Notes under the pieces: generated by a model
The model's input: the letters and a program-made list of their open reading frames with translations, nothing else
Told to the model about the DNA's origin: nothing
The model's database searches: none
Shown here: positions 1 through 13,282 of the stretch, in pieces
Layout: every line of letters starts with the position of its first letter
Position numbering within the stretch: position 1 is the first letter of the stretch
Translations under genes and position numbers: made by a program
Origin: Dryomyza anilis
Taxonomy: Eukaryota; Arthropoda; Insecta; Diptera; Dryomyzidae
Length of the DNA: 64,000 bases
Direction of reading: 5' to 3'
Assembly (NCBI GenBank): GCA_951804985.1
Contig: OX638130.1
Coordinates: 79,850,583 to 79,914,582, forward strand

Positions 1-104
1 AAATAAAATAACATAAATGTATATCATTTTTACAAATAATTTCGTCGAATGTTAGGAGTTTTATATAAATATTATTGTCTTATAAATTATTTATATTAAA
101 TATT

Positions 105-310
105 GCACTGACAACATTTTGTTCATAAATTGAATGAGTGCCGTTAATTTAGCCACGGTTCATAATATATATGAAAATAATCATTCTATTTATGAACTAT
201 TCTTCGTATATGTGAATCGCACATTTTGTGCAAAACTAACATAATAAACGCGTTTATTATTGTTATGAATTGAGTTCATTGAGGTATTCATATTAATTTT
301 TGATGCAATT
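105..310 (+). repeat. Truncated copy of the TTCAT/ATGAA TIR family
   Basis: Matches the left third of the element at 28931, sharing for example CATTCTATTTATGAA, ATTGTTATGAATT and GAGGTATTCATATTAATTTT, with scattered differences. It lacks the right half. The stretch 311-1057 shows nothing I can name. Confidence 0.65.
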
Positions 311-1060
311 AAGAGTCATTTTATATGCATTTAATTGCAGTTTAACATAATTTTAACTTCAATATTTATTTTCACAACACAACGCAATTTTATCCAACAA
401 CACTGTTTGACATTTGGCAAAACAGCTGATTTAGCGTTGCCTGATGTTCAGTTTTAATTGCAAATAAAACTTTTATTGAGTTAAAAAATATGAAATTTGT
501 GCATAAAAGTATAGGTAACTGCAAATAATTAAGATCTGTATACATATTTTATATCTAATGTATTATTTCATAACTTTTTTTTATCTGAAATGATAAAGAT
601 AACCAAAAAACGCATAAACTAAATATCTGGCAATGTTGTAAAACTGCATTCGAATTTCGAACAAAATTCCGGAGGAATTGCTGTTCCTGGGAGATTGCCG
701 ATACCAAAAAATTTACATGGGAACAAAAAATTCCGAGAGAATAGAATATTGCCCAAGTATTCACGATAAGGCTGACTATCTTCACATAAATTTTCATTGC
801 AAAAATTTGTTTGTCGAAAAAAAAAATATTTTTTTTTCGTTGAAAAACTTTTGTTTTAAATAATACGTTATTTTTGTCGAATAAACATTTTTTCCGAACT
901 AAAAATTATTGGAATTTGGTTAAAATTTTATTTTTTGCAAACAATATAATAAAAACAATTTATTTGTAAGGCATCATTTTTTTTTCAATCATTTTACATT
1001 TTTTTACATAGTTTAAAAGATTTTTGTTTGTAAATTTATTATTATATTTCTTCACAATAA

Positions 1061-1422
1061 GGGGATTCATATCAGCCGCGTAAATCTCGTAAACTAATGG
1101 AAACTTCGAAAATAGTACAAATTTACGCAAAATTTGTATGAGAATATTTTACGTGAAACTTATAAATTTATTTGTCGATTTTTATGTGGAAATATATTTT
1201 CATAAACATTTTGCTCTATCTTTTCGTTAGTTGTCAATAAAACATTTTTTGTAGTAAATGTGTTGTGTAGTGATTATATACGATTTATTTAAAAATTAAA
1301 GGAAATTAAAATATTTAATACAAGGCTAACGCGAAGCCAATACAAAGTGCTTTCAAATCAAATTGCATGTAAATTTAATTTTTTACGAGAATAGATATTT
1401 ACGCGTGTGATATGAATTCCCC
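1061..1422. mobile_element. PIF/Harbinger-like MITE
   Basis: The left end GGGGATTCATATCA and the right end TGATATGAATTCCCC are inverted repeats, continuing into CGCGTAAAT on both sides. The element is flanked by TAA on both sides (1058-1060 and 1423-1425). A 3-bp TAA/TTA duplication is typical of PIF/Harbinger. It has no coding capacity. The stretch 1426-2620 has no recognised feature except a slightly less AT-rich patch at 2270-2462. Confidence 0.6.
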
Positions 1423-2739
1423 TAATTAATAAATATTAAAAAAAATATATATTTTATTTCAAAGACGTATTTAAATTGAATATGCGCCATTGATTTTTGA
1501 GATCTATCCTTTTGAAATAAACTTTGTTTAAAACTGACCATTATAAAATCAAAATTTTGACAATTTTATTATATTTAAAATTAGACTTCAGTATTTTATT
1601 TTGCTTCAGTATTGCTTAACCTCTGTTCAATTGATTAACACGACTTTTGTGACGTTTATACACATTTTTCCATTTTAAAGCACCAAATCTCTGAAACCAC
1701 ACCATCTGGAAAGCTAAATTACTGCCAATATCTCAATTTTATGTTGTTTTACCATACTTCAAAATTTCATCAAATTCTGAGATGACTGAGAATGACTCAT
1801 ATTTCTAAAAGCACCCCTAAGTATTAAAAGAACACTTGAATTGTTCTTTTACCAATAAATTTTGAAGTTGAACGAATAAATATTTACAAAAATTGTTCGC
1901 CTGCGGCGCTTTTCTACCGAAATTGCCAATATTGTGAAAATATTTTTATTAAACATGAGAGCAAAATTCAAATGACATCTGTGGTTTTATTTAATATTAT
2001 CTCAACTTATATAAATTTTGAACATTTTTCAATTTTTTGCTAGTTCTTGCATATTGTTTAATACCCAGTTACTGTATTCGAAACGAACAATGAATCGAAA
2101 ATTTTCCTCCTTTTAAAACTTGTCTCGTCTAATAGTCTTTCGTTTCGAAATACAGAAAGAGGCATTAAGTGTCAAAAATGTTATAATTATTTTCATTAAA
2201 TAGAATTATACTTCCGAGTTCTTACCTCGTTTAGGCCTCGTCAGATACCGATTATTTTAAATATAGACAAGATGTGTTCATGAGTATGACCCAACAGAAA
2301 TATTCCTCTAACCCTTGTATTTTGAAGTTAGCAAATCCTGCGGACGGTCCTTCGCGCAAGCAGAAAATTCTTTGTTGCTTAGGTTTGATTGCTCGTTCAG
2401 CACTCTCCTGCACATGCGATAAAAGCTCACCATTTATTTTTATTAGCTGGAAAGTGATATGATTATGAAAACGAAATTTCCCTTGCGTGTACGATTTGTG
2501 TCAAATGAATATTTAATTTTCTAATTTATTTTTAATAGAACAATTACGAATTATTACGTGAATCACTTACAGGAATATTATCCAAAAAATACCTATTTTC
2601 ATTAATTTTTATATTTTTTTAATGTACACGCTGAAAAAAAATAGTACTAACCCAAACAAGTTGTGCTGGAAACAATGTATTGTTTGGGTAATATGTAAAT
2701 AAATATTGTTTAATTGACTTAAACATTTTATATTAGGAT

Positions 2740-3480
2740 AGAAATAAATCATATTTGCATGCATATATTACCGAAACAATAAATGTTTTCCTGCAAATAA
2801 AATATACTTTCGTGATAATAAAATAAGATTCCTTAAATAAAATATTGTTTGGATGCAAATAAATCATATTTGCATGTACATATTACCCAAACAACATATG
2901 TTTCCCTGCAAATAATATATACTTACGTGATAATAAAATAAGATTCCTTAAATAAAATATTGTTTGGATGCAAATAAATCATATTTGCATGCACGTATTT
3001 CCCAAACAACAAATGTTTCCCTGCAAATAAAATATACTTACGTGATAATAAAATAAGATTCCTTAAATAATATATTTTGTTGATGCAAATAAATCATATT
3101 TGCATGTACACATTACCCAAACAACATATGTTTCCCTGCAAATAAAATATACTTACGTGATAATAAAATAAGATTTCTTTAATAAAATATTGTTTGGATG
3201 CAAATAAATCATATTTGCATGCACGTAGTTCCCAAACATCAAATGTTTCCCTGCATATAAAATATACTTACGTGATAATAAAATAAGATTCCTTAAATAA
3301 AATATTGTTTGGATGCAAATAAATCATATTTGCATGCACGCATTTCCCAAACAACAAATGTCTCCCTGCAAATAAAATATACTTACGTGATAATAAAATA
3401 AGATTCCTTAAATAAAATATTGTTTGGATGCTAATAAATCATATTTGCATGCAAACAACAAATTTTTCCCTGCAAATAAA
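2740..3480 (+). repeat. 115-bp tandem satellite, about 6.4 copies
   Basis: Units begin at GCAAATAAATCATATTTGCA: 2740 (diverged), 2855, 2970, 3085, 3200, 3315 and 3430. Every step is exactly 115 bp. Each unit contains the near-palindrome ATGCAAATAAATCATATTTGCAT and TACTTACGTGATAATAAAAT. The final unit is truncated by a deletion. Confidence 0.9.
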
Positions 3481-4290
3481 AAAATATTAATATTTAAGTT
3501 TTTGTTTCTTACAATTATCTGATCTTATTACAAAGTAAGGAATCTAAATTTAATATTATGATTATATTATAAACAATTTGTATAAATATTATTTTCGTTA
3601 TTGTTACATATATGATTATGACGTGAAATCTGATATTATAATCTGAAAGGAATAAAAAAGAAAAACTACAGAAACACATGTAAATCTGTAGAAATTCTTA
3701 TATAGTACTCACCTTTCTTTTTAAATAGAATTCATACATTTTTCCAGTATGATGCGTCGAGTCTGATACAAAAATCCTACACTTTAAAATCGAACCACGA
3801 GCTGCAACGAATACGAATGAACTGTAAAAACAACGAAATAGAACAAGAATAAAATAGAAGACTAAACGTGCAAATAATTGATGTTTATGTATCGACAACC
3901 AAACTATATTTGATTCAGGCAATTAAAATATCTCCTAAAACAAAAGTTATTTGGATACAAATAAACTTTATTTAAAAACATATTAAATGCAAATAAAGTT
4001 TGTTTGTGTCCAAATAATTATAATTTACGTGCAAACTTATGTTATTTGGACCGGTGACGCCACACAATTTTTCACTTTTCTCCGCGAATTTATAAACGCG
4101 CTTTAATTTTCCTAAGCATATAATTTACTTTAAAGTCTGTAGAAAAACTTATATTGTACTCACTTTTCTTTTTAATTAGTGTTATTACGTCGCTACGTCG
4201 AGCCTAACACAAAAATCGCGCACTTTAAAATCGAGCCACGAGCTGCAACGAATGCGAATGAACTGTAAGAACAACGAAATAGAACAAGAA

Positions 4291-5026
4291 ACCAGTTGGG
4301 AAGGTTAGATCACATGGGAAATTTTAAAGTAGGTGTAATTATGATAGTTAGGATTATCAAAATTATAGTCGGTCTAAGCCGACTATAAATACCCTACACA
4401 TATGTGTGGTTACCATTCAAATTGATATATAGGTCACCAGGGTATACGAATCCTGAAAATAACTACAAACATTCAATCGCTGAAGAATTTCCATTCATTT
4501 GATACCCATATTTACAAATGGGTAGGTGTACCGAATTTCGATTTTGAACCACAAGTCTTTTCGCCGGAAAACATTATTATCATGTATTTGAGCATGATAT
4601 CAATATATATTTGACCAAAAAAGTTTACCTAAGCACGTATACATAAAAACTGATCTTTATATGTACATTTTATATGAGGTATTTGAGCATAAGTGGTCGG
4701 ATCATAGGTCACAATGGACCGAATTCGCACATACAGCGTAGGTATATTAGTAATCTAAGTTATAAGTGTCATTTATCTAGCTCTTCAATTTTAAAAGTAG
4801 TAGTGATTTCAACAGACAGACGGACAGACAGACAGACGGACAGACAGACAGACGGACATACAGACGGACAGACAGACGGACAGACGGACATAGCTAAATC
4901 GACTCAGGAGGTCATGCTGATCAAGAATATATATACTTTTCCATACCGGAGATGCTTCCTTCTGGGTGTTACAAACGGCGTACCAAACTGAATATACCCT
5001 TTCACTCTTAGTGTAGGGTATAAAAA
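4291..5026 (+). mobile_element. Mini-me/DINE-like element, subfamily A
   Basis: Starts ACCAGTTGGGAAGG and ends GTGTAGGGTATAAAAATA. It contains AGTCGGTCTAAGCCGACT, a GACA/GACGGA microsatellite (4813-4890) and the core CATGCTGATCAAGAATATAT. This is the architecture described for dipteran mini-me elements: a conserved core between two proto-microsatellites. Non-coding. Confidence 0.8.
4813..4890 (+). repeat. GACA/GACGGA microsatellite
   Basis: Imperfect array of GACA and GACG units inside the mini-me element. It is the longest such array in the window; other copies keep only a few units. Confidence 0.9.
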
Positions 5027-5185
5027 TATAAGCATAAACGTGCAAATATTGTTGTTTATGTGCAAAGAAATTATGTTTATATACAAACAAATCTTATTTA
5101 ACGACAAACAAACTATATTTATGTCAGGCAATTGAAGTATCTCCTCAATCAAAAGTTATTTGGATAAAAACAAACATTATTTAAA

Positions 5186-6013
5186 ACGAGTTGGGAAAGT
5201 TAGGTCACATGGGTAAGTTCGGCCACATGGGGCGGATTTTTATAGTCGGTCGGGCCCGACTATGGAATACCCTACACCTTTGGTGGGGATATTAATGTGG
5301 GATATTTAATTGCATACCTTAATTTTAAAGTTTTTAAAACCCCCCCACCCTCAGAATTTTATTCATATATCAGAAATTTACGTCTTATATCCCCATAAAT
5401 TAAAAAAATTATATAAAAGTATAAACAACTAAAAAAAAAATTGAAAAATATAATTGGGCGGACCACGCCTATATTTAAAATTTTGAAAGGCTAATATTTC
5501 ATAGATTTGATTTTAATTATTTACGGATCAAATTTCCACTATGAAAACCCGGGAAATAATGAAAAAAAAAAGTGGGCGGATCACGCCCATTTTTGGACCA
5601 CATATTTATAGGTGAATTCTAACAATATGTTTTAAATTTTATAACTATACCTTGAATACTTTTCGAGTTATTAGTTCCGAAAAGTTATATAAAAGTGACT
5701 TGTATGGGAGGTGGGCGTGTCCGTTAACCGATTTGGCTCATTTTCAAACTCAGTTCCTACTTTTGGCTAAAATATATTGAGACGAAATTTCATCGCATTC
5801 TGATCAGTATTTCTTAAGTTATTCTGTATTCGGACAGCAAGACAGCAAGACAGCAAGACGGACAGACAGACAGACGGACATGGCTAAACGGACTCGGGTA
5901 GTGATGCTGATCAAGAATATATATACTTTTCCATACCGGACACGCCTCCTAAGGGGCGTTACAATATATGCACAAAGTTAATATACCCTGTACCTCATAG
6001 GTGTAGGGTATAA
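5186..6013 (+). mobile_element. Mini-me/DINE-like element, subfamily B
   Basis: Starts ACGAGTTGGGAAAG and ends TGTAGGGTATAAA. It contains the palindrome AGTCGGTCGGGCCCGACTAT, GGGCGGACCACGCC, GGGAGGTGGGCGTGTCCGT, a short GACA array, and the core GATGCTGATCAAGAATATAT followed by CCTCCTAAGGGGCGTTAC. It differs consistently from subfamily A in all these blocks. Confidence 0.8.
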
Positions 6014-6761
6014 ACATCATAAATGCAAATAATACTTGTTTGTGTCCAAAAAATTATAATTCACGTGGAAACGTATGTTACTTGGTCCGGCGACTCCACA
6101 CAATTTTGTACTTTTTTCCGCGAAATTATATTATATTATAATTTGAGTGCATATATAAATGCACTCAAATTTTCATCAGTTATACATTCATATTTGAATG
6201 TTGCACTTTGACAAAAGACACAATATTGCATAAGACGCAAAAAGGACAACTAACTGTTACCACGTACATCGACGTAATAATGATTGTTTCGTTACACATA
6301 AATGTATTGTTTGTACAAATAACTGCATATTCAGGTATCAAACAAATTATGTTTTGCAAGAAATAATATTTATTCTATACAAAAACACTATGTTTGTATA
6401 TAGCAAATAAACATTGTTTATCTACGAATAAATGTTAAAAAAAAAATTATGCAAACAAATTGTATTTGTGTAAATAATATGTGCAAACAAATGTTGTAAA
6501 TAAATCTATTTGATTTATATACAAACACAATATACTAAATTAAACTGATGTCTGTAAACAAATTTTGTTTTAACAAACTTTTTATTTTAATTCCAAACAA
6601 ATATTTCTAAATCTAAATAAATTATATTTTCGCTAAATAAAATTTATTTGCCCCCAAACAAATTCTTATTTATATTTAACAAAATTTGTTTGCGTAATTG
6701 TTTCCAAACATTTTTTATTTGTCTCTAAACAATTACCGAGCCATGATTTTTCTGCGTGTAC

Positions 6762-7354
6762 TTTCTTAGCTATTTTTTTTAGTTATTCAGTAAACAGAAC
6801 ATAGAAATTAAACAAAAAGGCAAATTAAATGTTTCTGGAGTCATTTCAGCTCAGTCATAATTATTTATTTTTGTAATATTCATCCATCGTCGACATAATC
6901 CAAAATTTTATTTTAACATAAATATGTACGTAAAATGCTTTTCAGCAGTGTTTTTGTTTGTTTTTATTTATTTTTTAATACTATGTTTAATATTATAATT
7001 TTATAGATTTATGTATTATTTATATATGCATGTGTGTATAATTTTAATATTTAATTACATATTGATTTAATGTTCTTGGTTTTGGCCAGTTTCGTAACGC
7101 CCATAGGCGGCGGATAGGAGAAATAAACTACTGGAAATTTTGCGTTCGCCTTTATATCGTATTTAAAAATGTCAATGTAATATATACACATTTTGGTTTA
7201 TTTCACAAATTATCATCTTAAAATATCGCTCATTTACTTTAAGACTGTCAATACTCAAAAAATCGATTTTGCTGAAAACGCGATTTAAGTATTCAATTGA
7301 CTCCCATCTTGCATATGAAATGTATGGGACATATTGTATTCTATGAAAAAAGGT
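6762..7354. other. No feature seen
   Basis: AT-rich unique-looking sequence between the composite element and a SINE head; no coding or repeat signal that I can support. Confidence 0.5.
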
Positions 7355-7428
7355 TGTTTGCCCCAGCACAGATTTGAACGTGGGACCTTTCTTCTCGTAG
7401 TCCATCGTACTAACCTCTGAGCTACCGA
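7355..7428 (-). repeat. SINE-2 family, tRNA-like head only
   Basis: On the minus strand it reads GGTAGCTCAGAGGTTAGTAC, then AAAGGTCCCACGTTCAAATC. These are box A- and box B-like Pol III promoter elements. The body and tail are missing. It matches the head of the full copy at 28153. The stretch 7430-8825 shows nothing further. Confidence 0.65.
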
Positions 7429-8826
7429 TATTAGGATGATTTTTTTATACAAAGTAAAGTATGATATAACGAATAATTCTACATCATTAACTTAAAAATC
7501 GCTTTTTTTGATTTATGACACTCTTGAAGTACATGAGTGATATGTTGTGACCCATATGTGATTCCACTATATTACACGGTTATAATACGGCGTTCGATTT
7601 ATTTTTTTCCGGTGGAAAAATGTAAGTCCTATCCGCCCACACGTGTACCTAGGTACAATGTCGCAAGTTGACTTACGTGTTAAGGATGTTATGGTATAGT
7701 TTATCCACATAGGATATATCGCCTTAAAGTACTTTGTATGTTTCAATATTATTGGTTTTATATATACTCTAGCAGACAAAAATAAATGTGTCTTTTTTTG
7801 AAAACTCTGGTCTACTTATTTTTACCATATAGTTTAAAATGTCGATGTTACTCACTATGCGGGCCATTGTATATTTTACATTTTTCTGAAACATTTTACA
7901 TTGTTTAAGACAAATTTTGTAACCATATTTGGCTGGTTTAAAATTAATATTTGTATTATATAGATATTACAGTATATATATATATCTCTATTATAATCTT
8001 TGACAACAAAAGAAATTATATTAAATATTATTTATTAAGTTTTTAACTTTATGCGGTCAAAAAATATCTTACTTTACAATGCTGTGCACTAATCGTACAT
8101 TACATTACATCTGCCAATAATGATGTATTCCACTCAATCATATTAATGAACGACAATCTTTGGTCTCATTGTTGATGCGACTCGTATTAACCAGCTTTGG
8201 CACTGTATATTATATATCTTGACAAACAAATATATAATTTCACTAAACACAAAATTAATAACAAATATTAAATAAAATTTACAATTTTATAATGCGATCA
8301 ATAAAAAATATATGTTTATGTTCAATCGTGGAAATAAATTACCGATATAAAATACTAAAGGACATATCATGGTAGACATGAATCTGAAAATATCATATTT
8401 TTGTATTTATGAAGCTCTCATGCACTTGTCAGTCTAACCGATAAACGAAATATGAACGATGTATTTAGAATATGTATAGATAAACAAGAACAATTATATA
8501 GACAAAAATATTTAACTTAAAGATAGCAACTGAGTTTAATTGAAAACAATAACACTACTTTACAAAATTCAAAATAATCGCTGTGACACAGACCGAATTA
8601 TGAAATTCTTATATTAGAAACCATCAAAAATCGACAAAAAAAAAGAAAAAAAATCTATGGATAGGTTTTGGACATATCGTCCTTCGAATTTGGAAGTCAT
8701 TTTTCAAAAAGATAATCCGACATTATGTTTAATAACCCTCGTTGAAGTGAACAAATTTGATACTTGAATGAAAGGTAATTGAAGAAGTTTTAATGTTTTG
8801 GAAAAAAATATAAGATCTCAAATTTA

Positions 8827-9050
8827 CAGTTCGACTCATAGTAACTGTCAGTCATTTTCACTTTGATCGTAATGCCGGCCTCAGCAGTCCAGAGGTAGCG
8901 CGCTGGACTTGCATTCTGAAGGTCTCGGGTTCGAATCCCGGCTTGGGCATGGGCGCTCGTGGTGATATTAACCACAAAATCGTAGGGAATAGATTTCACA
9001 GTACAATGGATATAATCTGTCTGAGTGCTGTGGATCTTAGTAGATATTCC

Positions 9051-9082
<32 letters not shown>

Positions 9083-10005
9083 GCAAAATATCCATTTCAA
9101 AAAATTTTGAGTATGTCATTCATTTTTTCAATATGATTTTATTATTGGGAAAATTGAACAATAACATCTTTAATAACATTTTTAAGAGCAATATCGCAAT
9201 GGAAGCTAAAAGTGAACTTATTTTTAATTTGTATTTAAAAGAAATGAACAATTCAGATGTAAAAAAAGTTAAATCTGCAAGAAATCGAAGAGATTTATAT
9301 ACTGGATAATAAAGTGATAAAATGCAAAAAATCAAAGGAAATGTGAACGTATACGGACTGGAAAACAATTTTGGCATTACAGTGAACCAGTTCATGGACT
9401 TGCAAAACTAGTTTCGAGTTGAAAAGTGCAAAAAACTTTTAAGCTGGCACGCAGACCATAAAATTGTATTCGCGGATGAAAAAATGTACGTTCTACAGGT
9501 TAATTATAATCTGCAGAATAATTGTGTATAATCAGTGAGTCTCACAGGCACAGTCTCCAGACATAAATTGGCATGCAATTATTTTAAAATGCCTCGACAA
9601 TAATTATTTGGGTCTATGATTTGTACTCCAGGCTGGTATCGACAAAATATGTCGGTTTTATATCAAGCTAAAAAGGTCATCTGTATTACCAGTTTTCTAT
9701 TAATTTGACTTTTGGAGCTATCTGCTCAGCAAAATGGGTACTCAAAAAGATTTAACTGTTGTTCAATTTGAAGCCCGGCTGATATGTATTTGGGATTAAA
9801 CTGATCAGAATATGGTGCGTGCCGCTAGCACATCTATTTTTGAACGTTTGCGGCAAGAAATCAAAGAAAACGTCCAAAAATTTAATTATTAATTTTAAAA
9901 ATATATAAATATAATGAAACAAATTTTAAAAAATTGCTCAATTTCATGGATTAATTTAGTTTTTATTCCACTTTACTTTACTGACAGTTATTATGAGCCA
10001 CACTG
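8827..10005 (+). mobile_element. Tc1/mariner superfamily relic
   Basis: Imperfect inverted ends (left CAGTTCGACTCATAGTAACT; right AGTTATTATGAGCCACACTG) are flanked by TA on both sides. Between about 9080 and 9900 are fragments resembling a DDE transposase, for example WHADHKIVFADEKMYVLQ, interrupted by stops and frame changes. Near the 3' end is a short open piece RAASTSIFERLRQEIKENVQ. It is inactive and carries a SINE insertion close to its left end. I cannot tell mariner from maT/Tc1 from these remnants. Confidence 0.65.
8874..9079 (+). repeat. SINE-1 family, tRNA-derived with poly-A tail
   Basis: The head contains CAGAGGTAGCGCGCTGG and GGTCTCGGGTTCGAATCCCG (box A/B-like). A short body (GTGGTGATATTAACCACA and beyond) follows, then a tail of 29 A (9051-9079). 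The intact A tail suggests a fairly recent insertion. It lies inside the mariner relic. Two decayed copies occur at 42-43 kb. Confidence 0.8.
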
Positions 10006-10084
10006 TACTTCATCACGATGAACGCACTCTTGTTGAGAAGCCTAATCCGAGAAAAATCTGTTGATAAATAGAAATTATGGATGG

Positions 10085-11118
10085 CATGATAAAACCATAC
10101 AGGTAGAGTAAGCATTGAGACGAAATCATATTTTTAAAAACAAAATAAATAATTTTCAATCAGTCGATTTTGAATGTTTGATGCAGACGTGTTTTGTTTT
10201 CATTTCAATATAAAAAAAATGTTTAAAACGAGTTGGGAAAGTTTTGTCTCATGGGAAAGTTCGGTCACATGGGACGGACTTTTATAGTCGGTCGGGCCCG
10301 ACTATGGAATACCTTACACCTTTTGTGGTGATAATAATGTGGGACATTTAATAGTATACCTAAAGTTCTTAATTATGCTGAACCGCCCCCACCCTCAGAA
10401 TATTATTCACATATCAGAAATTTACGTCTTATATCCCCTTAATTTAAAAAATTGAATTAAAAGTACAAAAAAAATTATTGGGCGGACCACGCCTATACTT
10501 AAAATTTTGTAAGGCTAATATTTCTTAGATTTGATTTTAATAATTTACGGCTAAAATGTATGAACACCCGGAAAATAATGTAAAACAAATATGGGCGGAT
10601 CACGTCCATTTTGGACCAAATATTTCTAGGTGAATTCTAACAATACGTTCTAAATTTTATAACTATATCTTGACTACTTTTCGAGTAATTAGTTCCTAAA
10701 GTGTTATATAAAAGTGTCTTGTATGGGAGGTGGGCGTGTCCGTCGGCCAATTTGGCTCATTTCCAAAGCCAGTTCCTACTTTTGGCTAAAACATATTAAA
10801 ACGAAATTTCATCGCATTCTGATCAGTATTTCTCAAGTTATCACATTTTCGGACAGGCAGACAGACACATGGCCTGACAGACAAACGGACATGGCTAAAC
10901 GCACTCGGGTAGTGATGCTGATCAAGAATATATATACTTTTCCATACCGGACACGCCTCCTAAGGGGCGTTACAATATATGCACAAAGTTAATATACCCT
11001 GTACCTCATAGTTGTAGGGTATAAAAAGGTTTGAGAATTCCAAATAAAAATATGATTTCAAAATTATAATTTTAGATCTCCTCTCAGTGAATATGCCACC
11101 CGTATGGTTTCATCATGT
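10085..11118. mobile_element. MITE split by a mini-me insertion
   Basis: The flanks of the mini-me (10085-10227 and 11027-11118) are the two halves of a short TIR element also present uninterrupted at 20846-21106. Shared words include GTAAGCATTGAGA, TTTTCAATCAGTCG, TATGATTTCAAAATTA and AGATCTCCTCTCA. Confidence 0.65.
10228..11026 (+). mobile_element. Mini-me/DINE-like element, subfamily B
   Basis: Near full-length, starting ACGAGTTGGGAAAG and ending GTAGGGTATAAA. It has the same B-type blocks as the copy at 5186, with a short GACA region near 10850. Confidence 0.8.
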
Positions 11119-13170
11119 GGGCGGTAAAGTGGGATTGCCTGTTTTTAATCATTTCTTTACTTTGCACTTTCTCCAGTTTCCCAATTACATAGTTATCTAC
11201 AATAAAAATAACTTAAAATATATTTTCCACGCATTTTCGATGGAATTCGATGGATTATTCTGCAGCAACATGCTTTTAATTTTGTATTTACTTAAGATTT
11301 AGCAAAAATGTGCTTAAAAATACATTTTATACACTCACATCTTAATTCAATTACTAAATTACGTTTATACTATTACACATGAATTACAAAACGATCACTA
11401 AATGATTTGTAGTTAATTTAATTATTCAAGTATACGTCAAATTGGTTTATTCCAACGCGAGATATATAAATCGTTTTCCTTAATCGTATTGAACGAATGG
11501 GTTTTAGTTAAAGCTAACATTTTATACTTATTTTAAAACAAGTGTTTTACATTTTAAAATGTTTGATCGTTCTTTTTGTATTTCATAAACTTATATTTAA
11601 ATCGTTTATTTTCTTCAAATCGATTAAGGTGTACTTTTTTATTCACATTTTCTATTTTAAATAAGTTTAAACTAAATGTCATTTTGTCTATTGTTGACTA
11701 TACAAATATCTAAAATGTCACGTCAATTGTTTACAATTGTCTCTCTGTATGTACAATTTTAAGACATTTAGTTGTTTTGATTAGCAACTATAGACGTTTT
11801 AAAAATGTGGAAATGTTTAAACTATGTTTAAAGTTGTACGGAAAAACTGGACCTTAATGTCGAAATGTTGAATCTTGTTTAATATATAAAATAAAAAAAT
11901 ACTAAAACGATAAACAATAAAATACAACATAATTTTCATTTAGTAATCAACTACTTAGTACATATTAAGACTGCAAAGAACACGTGCTTTGCAGTGTTCG
12001 TTGATTTTATAATTAATTCAATGTTTGCCCTTTTTTTCTCTAAATGCCTTAATTACAGTTTTTTTTCTAATTGTGACGGCAAGCAAGGTCCAATTATCTT
12101 CTACTTAAATATACATATATGTTAAACGAGTTTATTTATATTTTATTTTGTTCGTTTTTGGAGTACCCCCCTCTAACCCTGATAATCCTATTTCTTTGTC
12201 CTGTCTTCACTATATCTTTAAATATGAACTTTTATACTTCCCCTATCTGTACGGATTTCTTATCCTTTTAAGTTATGCGAATAATCTAAAGATTTTGTTG
12301 AAAACCATATATTTATCCAGCATCTCGATTACAGTATGGGGTATGACGCGTCGTCTAATCTTAAAATTAAGAATAAATTAGAACTTTTAATTGCAAACCT
12401 CGATATTATGATATAAACTACATATCATCTTTTATGGTTATAAGAAACGAATTGAACATTACGAGAACTGAAATGTTACTAAGTTGGTTGGTGGTCTATT
12501 TCAAAATGAATTAACTGGAGTCAACATGGCATTTCTATTTGCGGAATAGAGTGCCCCTTGGCCAAAAACTTAAACATTTTCATTAAAAAATTCCATACCA
12601 AAGCGACCAATAAGTTCAAATTTCTGGAATGTTGGAATGTTGATTTTATTGGGGCCACTGACTAATTGGGACAACTGACTAATTACGTCTTATAAATGTT
12701 CGTGCCAATTTCAATATCGTATTTTGATGGTGTCGTCTTTAAAAATTATCTAATATTTATGTATAAATTTAACGTGATTCTTGAGTACAATTATAACGCT
12801 GATTTCGAAAATGGCATCAGTTTTATCAAGTTTGCTCTAGTTTTTGAGATATAGAACATTTAGGGGTAACTCTCGAAATCCTTAATCCGTTGATAGCTCT
12901 TTAATAATTAGATATTCTTAATCAGTTGCCACTACGCACTTTCCCTATACATCTTGAATCTGTCTAAACCTTCATATAACTTAATAAATGTATGATCGGG
13001 ACAAAATGGTTCTCAAATCTCATTAGTACGCATCACCACTAATTCATCCGTGTAACATATTGAACAAAATTGAAATCGACTACAAAGCCTGGTAAAACAT
13101 TCTACTGTCGCTCTCTTCCTGCAGTAACATTGCCCTACCTATATCTTTAATTAACATCCCCTAGTAACCA
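11119..13170. other. Downstream of host gene; no gene seen
   Basis: AT-rich sequence. 12700-12850 resembles part of the inverted-repeat element at 19718 (TCAATATCGTATTTTGATGG; TTTTTGAGATAT). Nothing else is recognised. Confidence 0.45.
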
Positions 13171-13176
13171 TTTATT
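13171..13176 (-). promoter_or_regulatory. Candidate poly(A) signal of the host gene
   Basis: AATAAA on the minus strand, about 107 nt past the stop codon. In DNA this AT-rich the hexamer is common, so the real 3' end could be further away. Confidence 0.3.
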
Positions 13177-13282
13177 TTTATCGGGTGCTCGTCAACTGTA
13201 TCGACGTCGAGGACACTTCAAGGCGCTGACAGTGGCGGTGCTCGACAACGACCGCCGATGCCGCCGACTAATCGACCACGGG

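Larger units (their letters stand above)
2624..6761. mobile_element. 4.1 kb composite TIR element
   Basis: The ends GTACACGCTGAAAAA (left) and TTTTTCTGCGTGTAC (right) are inverted repeats with one mismatch. The interior is filled with CAAATAAA/CAAACAA-type words on both strands. It contains a 115-bp satellite and two mini-me insertions. Internal modules are repeated: 3700-3855 resembles 4140-4290, and 4045-4095 resembles 6075-6130. No transposase is readable, so it is probably non-autonomous and has grown by duplication. The borders are inferred from the terminal repeats alone. Confidence 0.45.

Noticed and set aside
2740..3480. CRISPR-like array
   Set aside because: The whole 115-bp unit is conserved with no distinct spacers, and the genome is eukaryotic; it is a satellite.
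4674..4991. Protein of Asp/Arg/Gln/Thr repeats
   Set aside because: It is a translation of the GACA/GACGGA microsatellite in a mini-me element.
8876..8950. tRNA gene on the plus strand
   Set aside because: Box A- and B-like sequences are present, but they continue into a shared body and a poly-A tail, and decayed copies occur elsewhere: a SINE, not a tRNA gene.
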